Below, piece by piece: positions 23,573 through 34,407 of a DNA stretch of 64,000 nt (positions within the stretch are counted from its first letter, which is position 1; every line of letters begins with the position of its first letter). This stretch comes from Balanoglossus misakiensis (Eukaryota; Hemichordata): positions 2,418,001-2,482,000 of the forward strand of contig CM082578.2 of the NCBI GenBank assembly GCA_040954595.2. The letters run 5' to 3'. Both the position numbers and the translations under genes were made by a program. The notes under the pieces are model-generated. The model saw only the letters and a program-made list of their open reading frames with translations. It was not told the DNA's origin and did not search any database.

Positions 23573-24690
23573 AGGGAGTTCAGTGAAAATGTTAACTCCA
23601 AGATGGTTGTTTATTTTACAGATAGAAATATTTATATATCTTAGTAGGTTACAATAATAAAAAATTATCAAAATCGGTTCACCGGTTTTCAAGATACATG
23701 CATTTTCACACGTCAAAATTTGGCCATTTTTGGTCAAAATGTTGTTTAAAATGTCGTAAAAGCCAAATTTCTTAAGTTTGCAGGATCAAAAACATCAAAT
23801 AATAATTAAATTCACAAGTATCTTCAGCATTTTTTCAAAGAACTTTACCCAATTCAATAAAAAATGCAAGAATCAGGGAAGATTACTTCTTTGAGTTTTA
23901 CAGGAGATCATCTAAACTTGTAAAAAAAAAAGTTCTGACTGTTTTTTGGGGCACGGCATGCACCGTGGGAAAATATGAAATTTTGCAATGTTTGATAACC
24001 CATAACTCAGTCAGGGTTGATCTAATTGTAACGAATTTTTCAGAATATATTACAATTTATGTGCAGATACAGAAAATGACTTTAGTTTTTGATATCTGGA
24101 TTATAATTTAAATTCCCAGGCGCTCAAAAATGGTAAAAACTAGCATTTTGCCATAGCAAACCGGCGGCCATATTGGATTTCCAAGGCGGCCATATTGGAT
24201 TGACGATTCATTGGATGCCAATACTTGTTTTAACACAGCAACTTGCTGAAAATCAGTTCAGTCACTGTAGTATTAAAGGGAAAATGAGGCTGGTTAAATG
24301 CTCGTGTATTTTTAGCAATTAAAAAGCAGATATTACTACCCAAATTTATTTTATACAGTTACTTTTGGACAGCAAAAATTGTCGTCACTCAAGTCAATGT
24401 CTCATATCAGCCCTTTTTACTTGCCTGTGTTGAGCGGATATGAAAAAATGGGGGAAAAATTGGATAGTATAATTTCTACATGTATCGTACTATCCTGGTA
24501 GTCCATTAACTGTACATAAACAAGAATTTCACATTTAACCTTGGTATGATATGCTTGGGAAGACTAACTGGCTATAAATCACAAAAAATGAATGTCGTTG
24601 CTCCATAACAGTTTTTACTGCGCACACACGCAGTTAATATTAAAGCAAACTGAGAAATAACACATGTTCAGTAATGCTGTCAACTGTTTA
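23573..24690. other. Left subterminal region of element B, non-coding
   Basis: About 1.1 kb between the left TIR of B and the end of its gene. It contains two adjacent copies of GGCGGCCATATTGGATT (about 24,171-24,200), a word also found just inside the right TIR (about 40,137) and in the related end at 2,479. Repeated subterminal words of this kind often bind the transposase; that role is inferred. Confidence 0.6.
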
Positions 24691-24694
24691 AAGT

Positions 24695-24700
24695 TTTATT
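24695..24700 (-). promoter_or_regulatory. Polyadenylation signal AATAAA for the element B gene
   Basis: On the minus strand AATAAA lies about 40 bases beyond the stop codon at 24,739. This is the expected place for the cleavage and polyadenylation signal of the transposase-like gene. Confidence 0.6.
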
Positions 24701-24738
24701 CAATGACAAGAAAGAACGCTCAGTTTCAATTTTCTAAC

Positions 24739-25045
24739 TTAAAAATACCTTTCCTTAAAACAATTATACAAACGCTCTATTTCATTTACACTGTCAACTT
24801 GCCATGCTCGTAGTAATGAGTCTTTTGGAATAATTTTTACTTCTTGCAAAATGAATTTACAATTAATTCTGTCTCTGTCTTGTCTTGCAGGCCATTGAAA
24901 AGTGTTATTATTTTTCCTTTGCAGGAAGGTCACATCTACAGTATTGGCCTCATTATCAATATCTACAATTTCCCCCACAAACCACTGTTCCTCATAGGCA
25001 ACAGCAACATGCATATCGCATCGTTGGTGAGGATTTCTGAAGATC
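24739..25045 (-). pseudogene. Element B transposase-like protein, C-terminal part
   Basis: A minus-strand frame ends at 24,739 and reads VAVAYEEQWFVGEIVDID, then NTVDVTFLQRKNNNTFQWPA, then FKERYF at the stop. Short beta-strand-rich tails with AYEEQWFVGEI resemble SH3- or Tudor-like modules; this assignment is inferred from the pattern. The reading continues upstream as GSSEILTNDAICMH before running into LINE sequence near 25,050. This is the terminal exon part of the gene whose main body lies at 34.4-38.4 kb. A LINE has separated the two. I count it as broken because the LINE carries many stops in this orientation. Confidence 0.65.
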
Positions 25046-25110
25046 CGTTATTTTTTTTTTTTGGAGCTCGTCACCGGTTGCACTTCGTGTTGGACACAAT
25101 TAGCATAACT

Positions 25111-26376
25111 ATGCCATTGCAGTGCGAAGATTGTAAACTAACTTCCAGTAATGTCGGACTAAGTCAAGGAGATCTACTGCTATGCTCAAAATGTAAAAAG
25201 AAGCGCTTTGGTCCTGATGGAATTACCGACCAGAATGAGCTCCAGACGAGCAACCAGGAACGTCAGAGTGGTTGCAGTGGTGACGCGGATTATCCAGAGA
25301 GGACAAGAATGACTGAAAGTTGTAGTGGTCAGCCACGCAATGATACAGGTACTAACCAAACTAGCGATCTTGTTATAAATGAGCTCCTCTGCTTTCTAGT
25401 TTGCAAAATGGACATTATGCCCATGGAGCCACTTTTGAAAGTATGTGCTGACTTTTATGATGACAACGATGTGGAGTCTGCGAAGAAATTGCTTTTTGAT
25501 CTATCTACGGCCTTTCTTTATGCAACTGATACAAGATATATTCGTCGGCAAGGTCAGCATAAAAAGCAGAATAATTTGCAAGATATGTACAATGTATTGC
25601 AGCAGCTAGACGAAGAAGAGATGCCGAATTTTGTTGCTAAAGATTTATCGAAACTCCCCCCTGTTGATATTACGCACATTGATGTCACTGGTTTGCTGAG
25701 AGAAATTCGTGAATTACGAAATGAAATGAGAACCATCAAGTCCGTCCAGATGCAACATCAGTCACAAATTCAGAAAGCTGATGAAACGGTCATGGTGTTA
25801 ATTGATGATGTCAGGAGTCTGAAAAGCGAGAATTCTATTTCGAGAGGTGTTAAACTCCAGAGTGCTTCTGACAATGGCAATATTGATTTTGTGAACAACG
25901 CCACTACAGATGCGGACACTGAGGAAAACACATCTGTCAAAGCTCTTTACTCAAAGGTTGCGGCTAAAACAGTAGCGGAAAGACGTCTCCGTACGAGTGA
26001 CAAGGTGAACTCACAAGTCTCCACATCTGACAACGATGACTTCGTTCTTGTTCAGCGACGAAAACGGAAGAGAACCCAGCCTGTGATTGGAACTGCGCCG
26101 AGTACTACAGCTGGCCTTCAAGGCGCAAGACCGCGGCGTGTATGTACACTTTTCGTGTCCCGGCTGAATCCAGCAACAACTTGTGAAGATGTTGAGCGCT
26201 ATGCTGCGGACAAATTTGATGTAGGTGTGAACTGTACAAAACTGAAAACAAAGTATGATACGTATGCTTCTTTTATGGTTGAATTATCTGATGTAGACAT
26301 TAGAGTTGCCCTTGATCCTGTAAATTGGCCTCAGGATACTCTTGTAAGAAAATACTATAAATCTCAGACGCCATGA
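25111..26376 (+). CDS. LINE ORF1 protein (zinc finger, coiled coil, RRM-like C-terminus)
   Basis: 421 codons starting at an ATG that gives MPLQCEDCKLTSSN; a longer open frame runs upstream but lies in the antisense of the element B gene. The N-terminus has C-x2-C...C-x2-C (CEDC and LLCSKCKKKRF), a small zinc-binding or PHD-like unit as found in CR1-type ORF1 proteins. The middle (about residues 190-250) is helical with LLREIRELRNEMRTIKSVQM, a likely coiled coil for oligomerisation. The C-terminal 75 residues (VCTLFVSRLNPATTCEDVER, then YDTYASFMVELSD) look like an RNA-recognition fold. ORF1 proteins coat the element RNA. The frame is uninterrupted and overlaps ORF2 by four bases (ATGA). Confidence 0.8.
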   Translation: MPLQCEDCKLTSSNVGLSQGDLLLCSKCKKKRFGPDGITDQNELQTSNQERQSGCSGDADYPERTRMTESCSGQPRNDTGTNQTSDLVINELLCFLVCKMDIMPMEPLLKVCADFYDDNDVESAKKLLFDLSTAFLYATDTRYIRRQGQHKKQNNLQDMYNVLQQLDEEEMPNFVAKDLSKLPPVDITHIDVTGLLREIRELRNEMRTIKSVQMQHQSQIQKADETVMVLIDDVRSLKSENSISRGVKLQSASDNGNIDFVNNATTDADTEENTSVKALYSKVAAKTVAERRLRTSDKVNSQVSTSDNDDFVLVQRRKRKRTQPVIGTAPSTTAGLQGARPRRVCTLFVSRLNPATTCEDVERYAADKFDVGVNCTKLKTKYDTYASFMVELSDVDIRVALDPVNWPQDTLVRKYYKSQTP

Positions 26377-26599
26377 CAGAACGCAAAAATAGTTTACGGA
26401 TTGTGTCATTTAACTGTCGCTCTGTGAAATCAAGCATTCATTCTGTGTATGATTTGTGTGAAACCCATGATATTTGTCTTTTACAAGAACACTGGCTTGC
26501 TAAGGAAGAGCTGTCAATTTTACATGACATACATCCGGATTTTATGTCATTCGGAGTATCTGCTTTTGATTCGTCTGAACTCCGTATTGGTAGACCGTA

Positions 26600-26632
<33 letters not shown>

Positions 26633-29223
26633 GCAATTCTTTGGCGTAGATCGCTTGGCAAACTTGCTAGTATTGTTGAGTTTGCTGATAGTCGCTTGCT
26701 TGGTTTAGTCTTAGAAAATGATACTGACAAACTTGTTATTGTAAACTGTTATTTGCCCACCAATACTAATGATAATTTTGAAGTGTTCAGTGAGTACTTG
26801 GCGAAAATTAATTCCATTGTTTCTGATATTAACACTGGGAATGTCTTTTTTATTGGTGACTGGAATGCTGATGTAACTACTGATACAGGTTTTGGTCGTG
26901 AGTTTATGGAGCATTGTGAGCAATTTGGTTACATCGTTTCTGATGTTGAGCTGCTAGGCAGGGATTCCGGTACGTTTACTTATATTAGCGATGCTCATGG
27001 CAGTACTTCATGGATTGACCACTGTGTTACCACTGAAATTTCTCATAGCAATGTTCTTTCAATTTCGAGCCTTTGCAATGTTGTTGACTCCGACCATATT
27101 CCTGTTTCAATAGAGGTTCATTTCAACACTTCTGCTGATGAAAGCTTCAGCAGTAGTTCCTTCAAGCAATGTAATTTTCGAGTTGATTGGAAAAAATTGT
27201 CACAGCAGAATATATCCGCCTACACCCGTTGTACCAAAGCCAAGATTGATAAGATTAATTTACCCGAAGAGTTATTCTGCACTAATGTGACCTGTACAGA
27301 CCCTTCGCATTTACAGGCAATTGATACTTGTTATAGTAGTATTGTGGACGCATTGAATTGTGCTGCAAAAGATACCATTAGGCGTAAGTTTCACCAGAAA
27401 GTTCATGTTGTACCTGGCTGGAACGATTTTGTAAAAGAAAGTCACGACTATGCCCGTTCCATGTTTTTATTATGGGTTAATGGGGGTAAACCTAAACAAG
27501 GCCCGCTTTTTGAAACCATGAAATCTTCCAGAGCTCGTTTTAAGTATGCTTTACGTGCTTGTAAAAAGATTGAGAATCAAAATAGGGCTGACAAGATGGC
27601 TGACAATTTACGATGCCACAAACAGAACGACTTCTGGAAGGAAGTCAGAAAGCAAACTAGCAGAAAAACGCCACTTTCTGACACTGTAGGTGGAGCGACT
27701 GGTGAGAGTGAAATTGCAATTATGTGGCACAAGCATTTCAGTGATATTTTGAATTCTGTCCAGGCTCAGACTGGTAAAAATGACATCGAGGAGAAAATGA
27801 AGTATGTTAAATTTTCTTCTGATATGTATGTTTCTGAAGACGAAGTAATTTCTGCTATACATAAGTTACCTGACGATAAGACAGCTGGCATTGACAATAT
27901 TTCAGCTGAGCACCTCAAATTCTCAGACTCCTCTATTTTACCCATTTTGACTTGTTGTATTAATGCTATGATTGTTCATGGTTACCTGCCAACTGAGGCA
28001 ATCAAAGTTATTTTAGTTCCAATTAAGGATAAAACTAAGCTTTGTAGTGATGCCAGTAACTACCGGCCGATAGCACTAGCAACTGTTTTCTCTAAAGTTT
28101 TTGAGCATATTTTACTTTCTCGTTGTGAGGAGTTTCTTACCTCTCATTATTTACAATTTGGTTTCAAGCGAGAACATTCAACTGACCTGTGTTTATTTGC
28201 AAAAATTTAAAGAAATCATTAGCTACTACACCAGCAATGGAGGACCAGTGTTTACTTGTTTTCTGGATGCTTCAAAAGCTTTTGACAGAGTTAATCACTT
28301 TAAACTGGTTAACAAGCTCATCGTCAGGAATGTTCCCTTGTATGCTGTTCGAATTTTATATTACTGGTACAGAAATCAATTGTTTACTGTGTTGTGGGGT
28401 AAAGAAACCTCAGAGTTGTTTTCTGTTTCTAACGGTGTAAGACAAGGGGGAGTACTCTCTCCCTATCTTTTTAATGTCTACATTGATGATCTTATCGATG
28501 CACTCTGTAAAGCCATAGTTGGCTGTACCATGTGTGGTGTCAGCGCTAACACTTTAGGTTACGCTGACGACATGACTCTACTCAGTCCAAGTATTAAGGG
28601 TCTACGCCGTCTTCTTAGGATTTGTGAAATTTATGGCAAGGATTATGATATCATTTATAATTCTAGTAAAACTGTGTGCATGCTTTTTTAATGGGAAGAA
28701 TATGAGCGTTCAAAGAATTCCTTCGGTTAAACTTAATGACATCACTTTAAAGTTTGTACCTGTACACACCTATCTGGGCCATGTTATATCTTGTGATGGT
28801 TGTGATAATGAAGATATTGAACGAAAGAGAAGAGCATTTTGTGTTAGAGCAAACATGCTATTGAGACATTTTCAACATTGTAGTCAAGATGTGAAGAAAG
28901 TTTTATTTTTGGCATATTGTAGTAATATTTACTGTTGCAGTTTGTGGGCATCCTTTAAAGTTAAACCGATGAAAAAATTTAAAACTATGTACAATAATGT
29001 TTGGAGAAGACTTCTCGGTCTTCCGCCATTTTGCAGTGCATCGGGTATGTTTGCTACAAACCATGTATTGTCACTTGGTGAAGTTTTTAGACGCAACATG
29101 TACAGTTTTAAGCGTAGACTCGAAAATTCTTCTAATGTTTTACTTGATGCGATCTGTTCATCAGATAGAGCGACTGACAGCATATTTTTCAAACATTGGC
29201 GAAAGCAATTGTATATAATGTAA
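26373..29223 (+). pseudogene. LINE ORF2 (endonuclease plus reverse transcriptase), copy 1, frameshifted
   Basis: The start ATG overlaps the ORF1 stop. The endonuclease motifs are present: IVSFNCRSVKSS, LLQEHWL, YLPTNTNDN, FFIGDWNAD, SWIDH and SDHIPVSIEV. The reverse transcriptase follows with SNYRPIALATVFSKVFEH, FLDASKAFDRVNH, VRQGGVLSPYLFNVYIDD and the catalytic GYADDMTLLS. Three lesions break the frame: the 30-base G run at 26,601-26,630 inside PYGGVAILW, a shift near 28,205 after STDLCLF, and an extra T near 28,687 after SKTVCMLF. The C-terminal part after that (DIERKRRAFCVRANMLLRHF) is intact to a stop at 29,221-29,223. The protein would nick DNA and copy the element RNA at the target. 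Confidence 0.85.
26601..26630 (+). repeat. Run of 30 G residues in LINE ORF2
   Basis: An uninterrupted G run between CCGTAC and TTGCAATTC. In the translated LINE this is the glycine step of PYGGVAILW, so a few G-rich codons have expanded and broken the frame. The run ends one base before the left boundary of the 5.04-kb tandem duplication. Its exact length may not be reliable in an assembly. Confidence 0.9.
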
Positions 29224-31676
29224 TTTTGCAGAGTTTCGTTTTGTGTGTGTTTCAGTTTCAGACTTTCCAGAGTATTTTCATTAGTGTTTTTTTTTCTTCT
29301 CTCTTTTTGGGTATATGGACTTTTTTTTTTAAGTCTGAAATAAAGTATTATTATTATTATTATCACACAGTCCAAATTTTATATTGTCATCTTTGCTAGC
29401 TCTTTTTCTTTGATTTGTTTTGACTTGCTGCTGATTACTAACTTTCCTTTTCTTTAGGTTTTCATTGATTTCCTTCACATAGTCAGGCATTTCTGTGTTA
29501 TGTATATTAATGACTGATTTTAGATTTGCAGCTAACTGGTCAACAGAAAGTTTCACTTTGTTGTTTTGCCATTTTGTTAACTTTTTGTCAGTTACATTTG
29601 ATTGGAGCACAAGGGTTCTTCACAAGTTAGAATAAAGATAATGACTTGAAATTTGCAGCATGTGTTCTTAACAAACTAAAAAGTGAGGGAAAAATATGAC
29701 TGTAAAAATATCTGCTAAAATTATGAAATTTGATACGCCTAAATATAAATATTCATAATTTTACAAAATATTGATTGAATCTTGACATGTTTTCACAAAT
29801 TATTGAATAATTTGTATTCATTTTAATATGAAGCAACCCCTCCAGCAATGTATGGGACACTTTCAGCAAAAACTTATTTTTTTCAAAGTTATCACTCAGG
29901 AAAACACAGTTTTTGTTGATATTTTGTATACAACTTTAACGTGCTGCCAAAACACAACGGGAAAACTTATGAAAAAACTGTCCCGTAAAATTGTTCTTTG
30001 GGATGTCCCGAGCCTTTCCTGAAAGTTTCATGATAAAAAAAATATCTGGCATACCTATTCAATCACAAATAAAAACCATTACATTATGGCGAAGGGCAGA
30101 AAAGTAGCGAAATACGCAAAGTTTAGCGGCAGTTCACGGCGAAGGATCGCATTTATCTGGGTCAAACGCTTTTCCGCTGGCTTTTCGGGTTCCCTAGAAA
30201 TGCAAAAATGTCCATAATTTGGCAGCCTTTAATAAACAAGCAAGGTTATCTATCGTTGAAAATTGCAAGAATCAGTGTTTGCAAGTTACATTTAAATGCC
30301 CTTGGCTAGGGGAACCCGTCCTTGTGCGCATAGCCTAGGAGAAGTCTTCCCCTAGAGGGCGCTCAAATAAGGCTCCCTAGCTTCCTTGCCAGATGAATGA
30401 AATTAGGTATCATAAAACCAGCCATATCTTGTTACACGTTTATTGCCCCGAATTTTTTATGAGTTTAATTTTTCTCTAATACATTTCTAGATATAAATTC
30501 AGTGTTTTTAAATGAAATTTTAACTGACGCCCTAGCCTTTCCAACTACCTTAAATCATTCCTCAGTTTATTCAGGTATGACGAGGTTTTGTTACGACTAT
30601 ACCATATGCAGCCTGCTTTTGATATTCTACTTTTTTGGGGGGCCTTCTTTAAGTGTCGATCCAAATCAGAAAAATCTGTTTCTGACCTTACATTTGTTAA
30701 AGGTGCACTGGCTACCTCTAGTTTTTGATTTTGTGACGGTTGGCTCTCAATACCCCCTGGGAGCTGATTACAAAGTTGTCAATTGACCACAGGCAGCATA
30801 GCTGTACACATAGTTTGTAACGCATCCAGTGTCAATGAATCAAATTCAGGGGAACAACGATCAAACAACCGAGTGTATATTTTGTCTTTTTTTACCGTAC
30901 TATCAGATATATATATTTTTTCATCCAGCAAGGGCCTGGCATCAATTGCATTATCACCTAGACAGGTCTTAAGCTCCAACCAATGTACGTTCATGTCATA
31001 GTAATTACAATCACTCTCAAGCAAACGCATCAATGGACCTGTAATTAGTTTGGATATAATACCCAGGGCCCTACACTCAGAAAGAATAACTGGCTCAGCG
31101 ATTACAGCTTGAATGCGACTGATAAGTTTGTTTGTGGATTCACACCTTCCTGAATGTAAAACATCTGATATATGGTTAACCGTTTGCATGGTAATACACA
31201 GCACCTCCCTGATAAAATGCTACATTAAATCTATTATGCTCAAATTTTATCAGACTGCTTTTTTCTTTAAGAACATCTTCAAGGTAAGGCCAGAAGTCTG
31301 TATAAACACCAGACTTTTGACAACCTTCCTCAGTAAAACCTTTACCAGCTTGGTACAAAAGGTCAAAACACAATGACTGATTTGTTTTGTAATGCCCTGC
31401 CCCGGACTCTTTCAATAGATTGATCTGATCTTTCTTATCATTTTCAAATTCTTTACATGATGATGAGGCAGCACTGGCCATATTGACCAATACATGCATT
31501 CCACACAATAGGTGGTTGACCGATTTCATTTTGGCCTTTTCACCTTCATTAAAACTATCCCAATTATCTTCAATAACTGGTAGTAAATTCTCTCTGACTT
31601 CCTCAAGTTTAGATTTATACTTTCTATTAACAATATGTCTGTCCGTCATTATGTTTTTGCTTTTCAGTAGTAGCTG
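26632..31676. repeat. 5,045-bp tandem duplication, unit 1
   Basis: This unit and 31,677-36,719 are nearly identical direct copies in tandem. The unit starts inside LINE ORF2 and ends inside the transposase-like gene. The shared junction word is TGCA: LINE ...TTGCAATTC and gene ...GCTGTGCATAG meet as GCTGTGCAATTC. Differences I could see by eye between the units are few: one base in a T-run near 28,687, a one-base difference near 28,820 (ATTGAACG against ATTGATG), a T/C near 29,709, T/G-run changes near 30,635 and one base near 31,645. Confidence 0.93.
29365..31676 (-). pseudogene. Element B transposase-like gene, duplicated middle fragment
   Basis: Minus-strand copy of 34,408-36,719. It reads from LLLKSKNIMTDRHIVNRKYK through the C-x2-H word LLCGMHVLVNMA to YQGGAVYYHANG. 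It then continues in a shifted frame as TMQTVNHISDVLHSGRCEST, ending with MLPVVN at a stop near 30,779. About 1 kb later a further coding piece reads SVDQLAANLKSVINIHNTEM and KRKVSNQQQVKTNQRKRASK before the LINE tail. The upstream end is cut by the duplication joint and fused to antisense LINE sequence (31,677-31,775). It lacks the N-terminal half and cannot encode a complete protein. Confidence 0.75.
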
Positions 31677-34407
31677 TGCAATTCTTTGGCGTAGATCGCT
31701 TGGCAAACTTGCTAGTATTGTTGAGTTTGCTGATAGTCGCTTGCTTGGTTTAGTCTTAGAAAATGATACTGACAAACTTGTTATTGTAAACTGTTATTTG
31801 CCCACCAATACTAATGATAATTTTGAAGTGTTCAGTGAGTACTTGGCGAAAATTAATTCCATTGTTTCTGATATTAACACTGGGAATGTCTTTTTTATTG
31901 GTGACTGGAATGCTGATGTAACTACTGATACAGGTTTTGGTCGTGAGTTTATGGAGCATTGTGAGCAATTTGGTTACATCGTTTCTGATGTTGAGCTGCT
32001 AGGCAGGGATTCCGGTACGTTTACTTATATTAGCGATGCTCATGGCAGTACTTCATGGATTGACCACTGTGTTACCACTGAAATTTCTCATAGCAATGTT
32101 CTTTCAATTTCGAGCCTTTGCAATGTTGTTGACTCCGACCATATTCCTGTTTCAATAGAGGTTCATTTCAACACTTCTGCTGATGAAAGCTTCAGCAGTA
32201 GTTCCTTCAAGCAATGTAATTTTCGAGTTGATTGGAAAAAATTGTCACAGCAGAATATATCCGCCTACACCCGTTGTACCAAAGCCAAGATTGATAAGAT
32301 TAATTTACCCGAAGAGTTATTCTGCACTAATGTGACCTGTACAGACCCTTCGCATTTACAGGCAATTGATACTTGTTATAGTAGTATTGTGGACGCATTG
32401 AATTGTGCTGCAAAAGATACCATTAGGCGTAAGTTTCACCAGAAAGTTCATGTTGTACCTGGCTGGAACGATTTTGTAAAAGAAAGTCACGACTATGCCC
32501 GTTCCATGTTTTTATTATGGGTTAATGGGGGTAAACCTAAACAAGGCCCGCTTTTTGAAACCATGAAATCTTCCAGAGCTCGTTTTAAGTATGCTTTACG
32601 TGCTTGTAAAAAGATTGAGAATCAAAATAGGGCTGACAAGATGGCTGACAATTTACGATGCCACAAACAGAACGACTTCTGGAAGGAAGTCAGAAAGCAA
32701 ACTAGCAGAAAAACGCCACTTTCTGACACTGTAGGTGGAGCGACTGGTGAGAGTGAAATTGCAATTATGTGGCACAAGCATTTCAGTGATATTTTGAATT
32801 CTGTCCAGGCTCAGACTGGTAAAAATGACATCGAGGAGAAAATGAAGTATGTTAAATTTTCTTCTGATATGTATGTTTCTGAAGACGAAGTAATTTCTGC
32901 TATACATAAGTTACCTGACGATAAGACAGCTGGCATTGACAATATTTCAGCTGAGCACCTCAAATTCTCAGACTCCTCTATTTTACCCATTTTGACTTGT
33001 TGTATTAATGCTATGATTGTTCATGGTTACCTGCCAACTGAGGCAATCAAAGTTATTTTAGTTCCAATTAAGGATAAAACTAAGCTTTGTAGTGATGCCA
33101 GTAACTACCGGCCGATAGCACTAGCAACTGTTTTCTCTAAAGTTTTTGAGCATATTTTACTTTCTCGTTGTGAGGAGTTTCTTACCTCTCATTATTTACA
33201 ATTTGGTTTCAAGCGAGAACATTCAACTGACCTGTGTTTATTTGCAAAAATTTAAAGAAATCATTAGCTACTACACCAGCAATGGAGGACCAGTGTTTAC
33301 TTGTTTTCTGGATGCTTCAAAAGCTTTTGACAGAGTTAATCACTTTAAACTGGTTAACAAGCTCATCGTCAGGAATGTTCCCTTGTATGCTGTTCGAATT
33401 TTATATTACTGGTACAGAAATCAATTGTTTACTGTGTTGTGGGGTAAAGAAACCTCAGAGTTGTTTTCTGTTTCTAACGGTGTAAGACAAGGGGGAGTAC
33501 TCTCTCCCTATCTTTTTAATGTCTACATTGATGATCTTATCGATGCACTCTGTAAAGCCATAGTTGGCTGTACCATGTGTGGTGTCAGCGCTAACACTTT
33601 AGGTTACGCTGACGACATGACTCTACTCAGTCCAAGTATTAAGGGTCTACGCCGTCTTCTTAGGATTTGTGAAATTTATGGCAAGGATTATGATATCATT
33701 TATAATTCTAGTAAAACTGTGTGCATGCTTTTTAATGGGAAGAATATGAGCGTTCAAAGAATTCCTTCGGTTAAACTTAATGACATCACTTTAAAGTTTG
33801 TACCTGTACACACCTATCTGGGCCATGTTATATCTTGTGATGGTTGTGATAATGAAGATATTGATGAAAGAGAAGAGCATTTTGTGTTAGAGCAAACATG
33901 CTATTGAGACATTTTCAACATTGTAGTCAAGATGTGAAGAAAGTTTTATTTTTGGCATATTGTAGTAATATTTACTGTTGCAGTTTGTGGGCATCCTTTA
34001 AAGTTAAACCGATGAAAAAATTTAAAACTATGTACAATAATGTTTGGAGAAGACTTCTCGGTCTTCCGCCATTTTGCAGTGCATCGGGTATGTTTGCTAC
34101 AAACCATGTATTGTCACTTGGTGAAGTTTTTAGACGCAACATGTACAGTTTTAAGCGTAGACTCGAAAATTCTTCTAATGTTTTACTTGATGCGATCTGT
34201 TCATCAGATAGAGCGACTGACAGCATATTTTTCAAACATTGGCGAAAGCAATTGTATATAATGTAATTTTGCAGAGTTTCGTTTTGTGTGTGTTTCAGTT
34301 TCAGACTTTCCAGAGTATTTTCATTAGTGTTTTTTTTTCTTCTCTCTTTTTGGGTATATGGACTTTTTTTTTTAAGTCTGAAATAAAGTATTATTATTAT
34401 TATTATC
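31677..34407 (+). pseudogene. LINE ORF2 and 3' tail, duplicated 5'-truncated copy
   Basis: Holds the endonuclease from AILWRRSLGKLASIVEF, the linker, the reverse transcriptase with GYADDMTLLS and the (TTA)n tail. It has no ORF1, no 5' region and no G run. It shares with copy 1 the frame break after STDLCLF (near 33,250), but keeps the SKTVCMLFNGKNMSV join intact. It has its own one-base loss near 33,863 (EDIDEREEHF instead of EDIERKRRAF), which stops the frame at 33,907. It arose by segmental duplication and not by retrotransposition. Confidence 0.88.

Larger units (their letters stand above)
25050..29364 (+). mobile_element. CR1/L2-like LINE, copy 1 (near full length)
   Basis: A non-LTR retrotransposon of about 4.3 kb: a short leader, ORF1 (25,111-26,376), ORF2 (26,373 onward) with an AP-endonuclease and a reverse transcriptase, then a 3' end with AATAAAG and a (TTA)n tail at about 29,340-29,363. 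It lies in the opposite strand to the element B gene and splits its 3' part. I could not identify a target duplication; the 5' border is approximate and lies next to a T-run at 25,050-25,063. The clade is inferred from ORF1 and motif style. Confidence 0.82.

Noticed and set aside
24844-25110. N-terminal extension of the LINE ORF1 frame upstream of 25,111
   Set aside because: This part overlaps the antisense of the element B C-terminal exon and a T run; the ATG at 25,111 begins the conserved-looking zinc-finger part.
31483-31775. Extended N-terminus of the second LINE frame (MTNTCIPHNRWLTDFILAFS)
   Set aside because: It is antisense of the transposase-like gene fused at the duplication joint, not part of the LINE protein.
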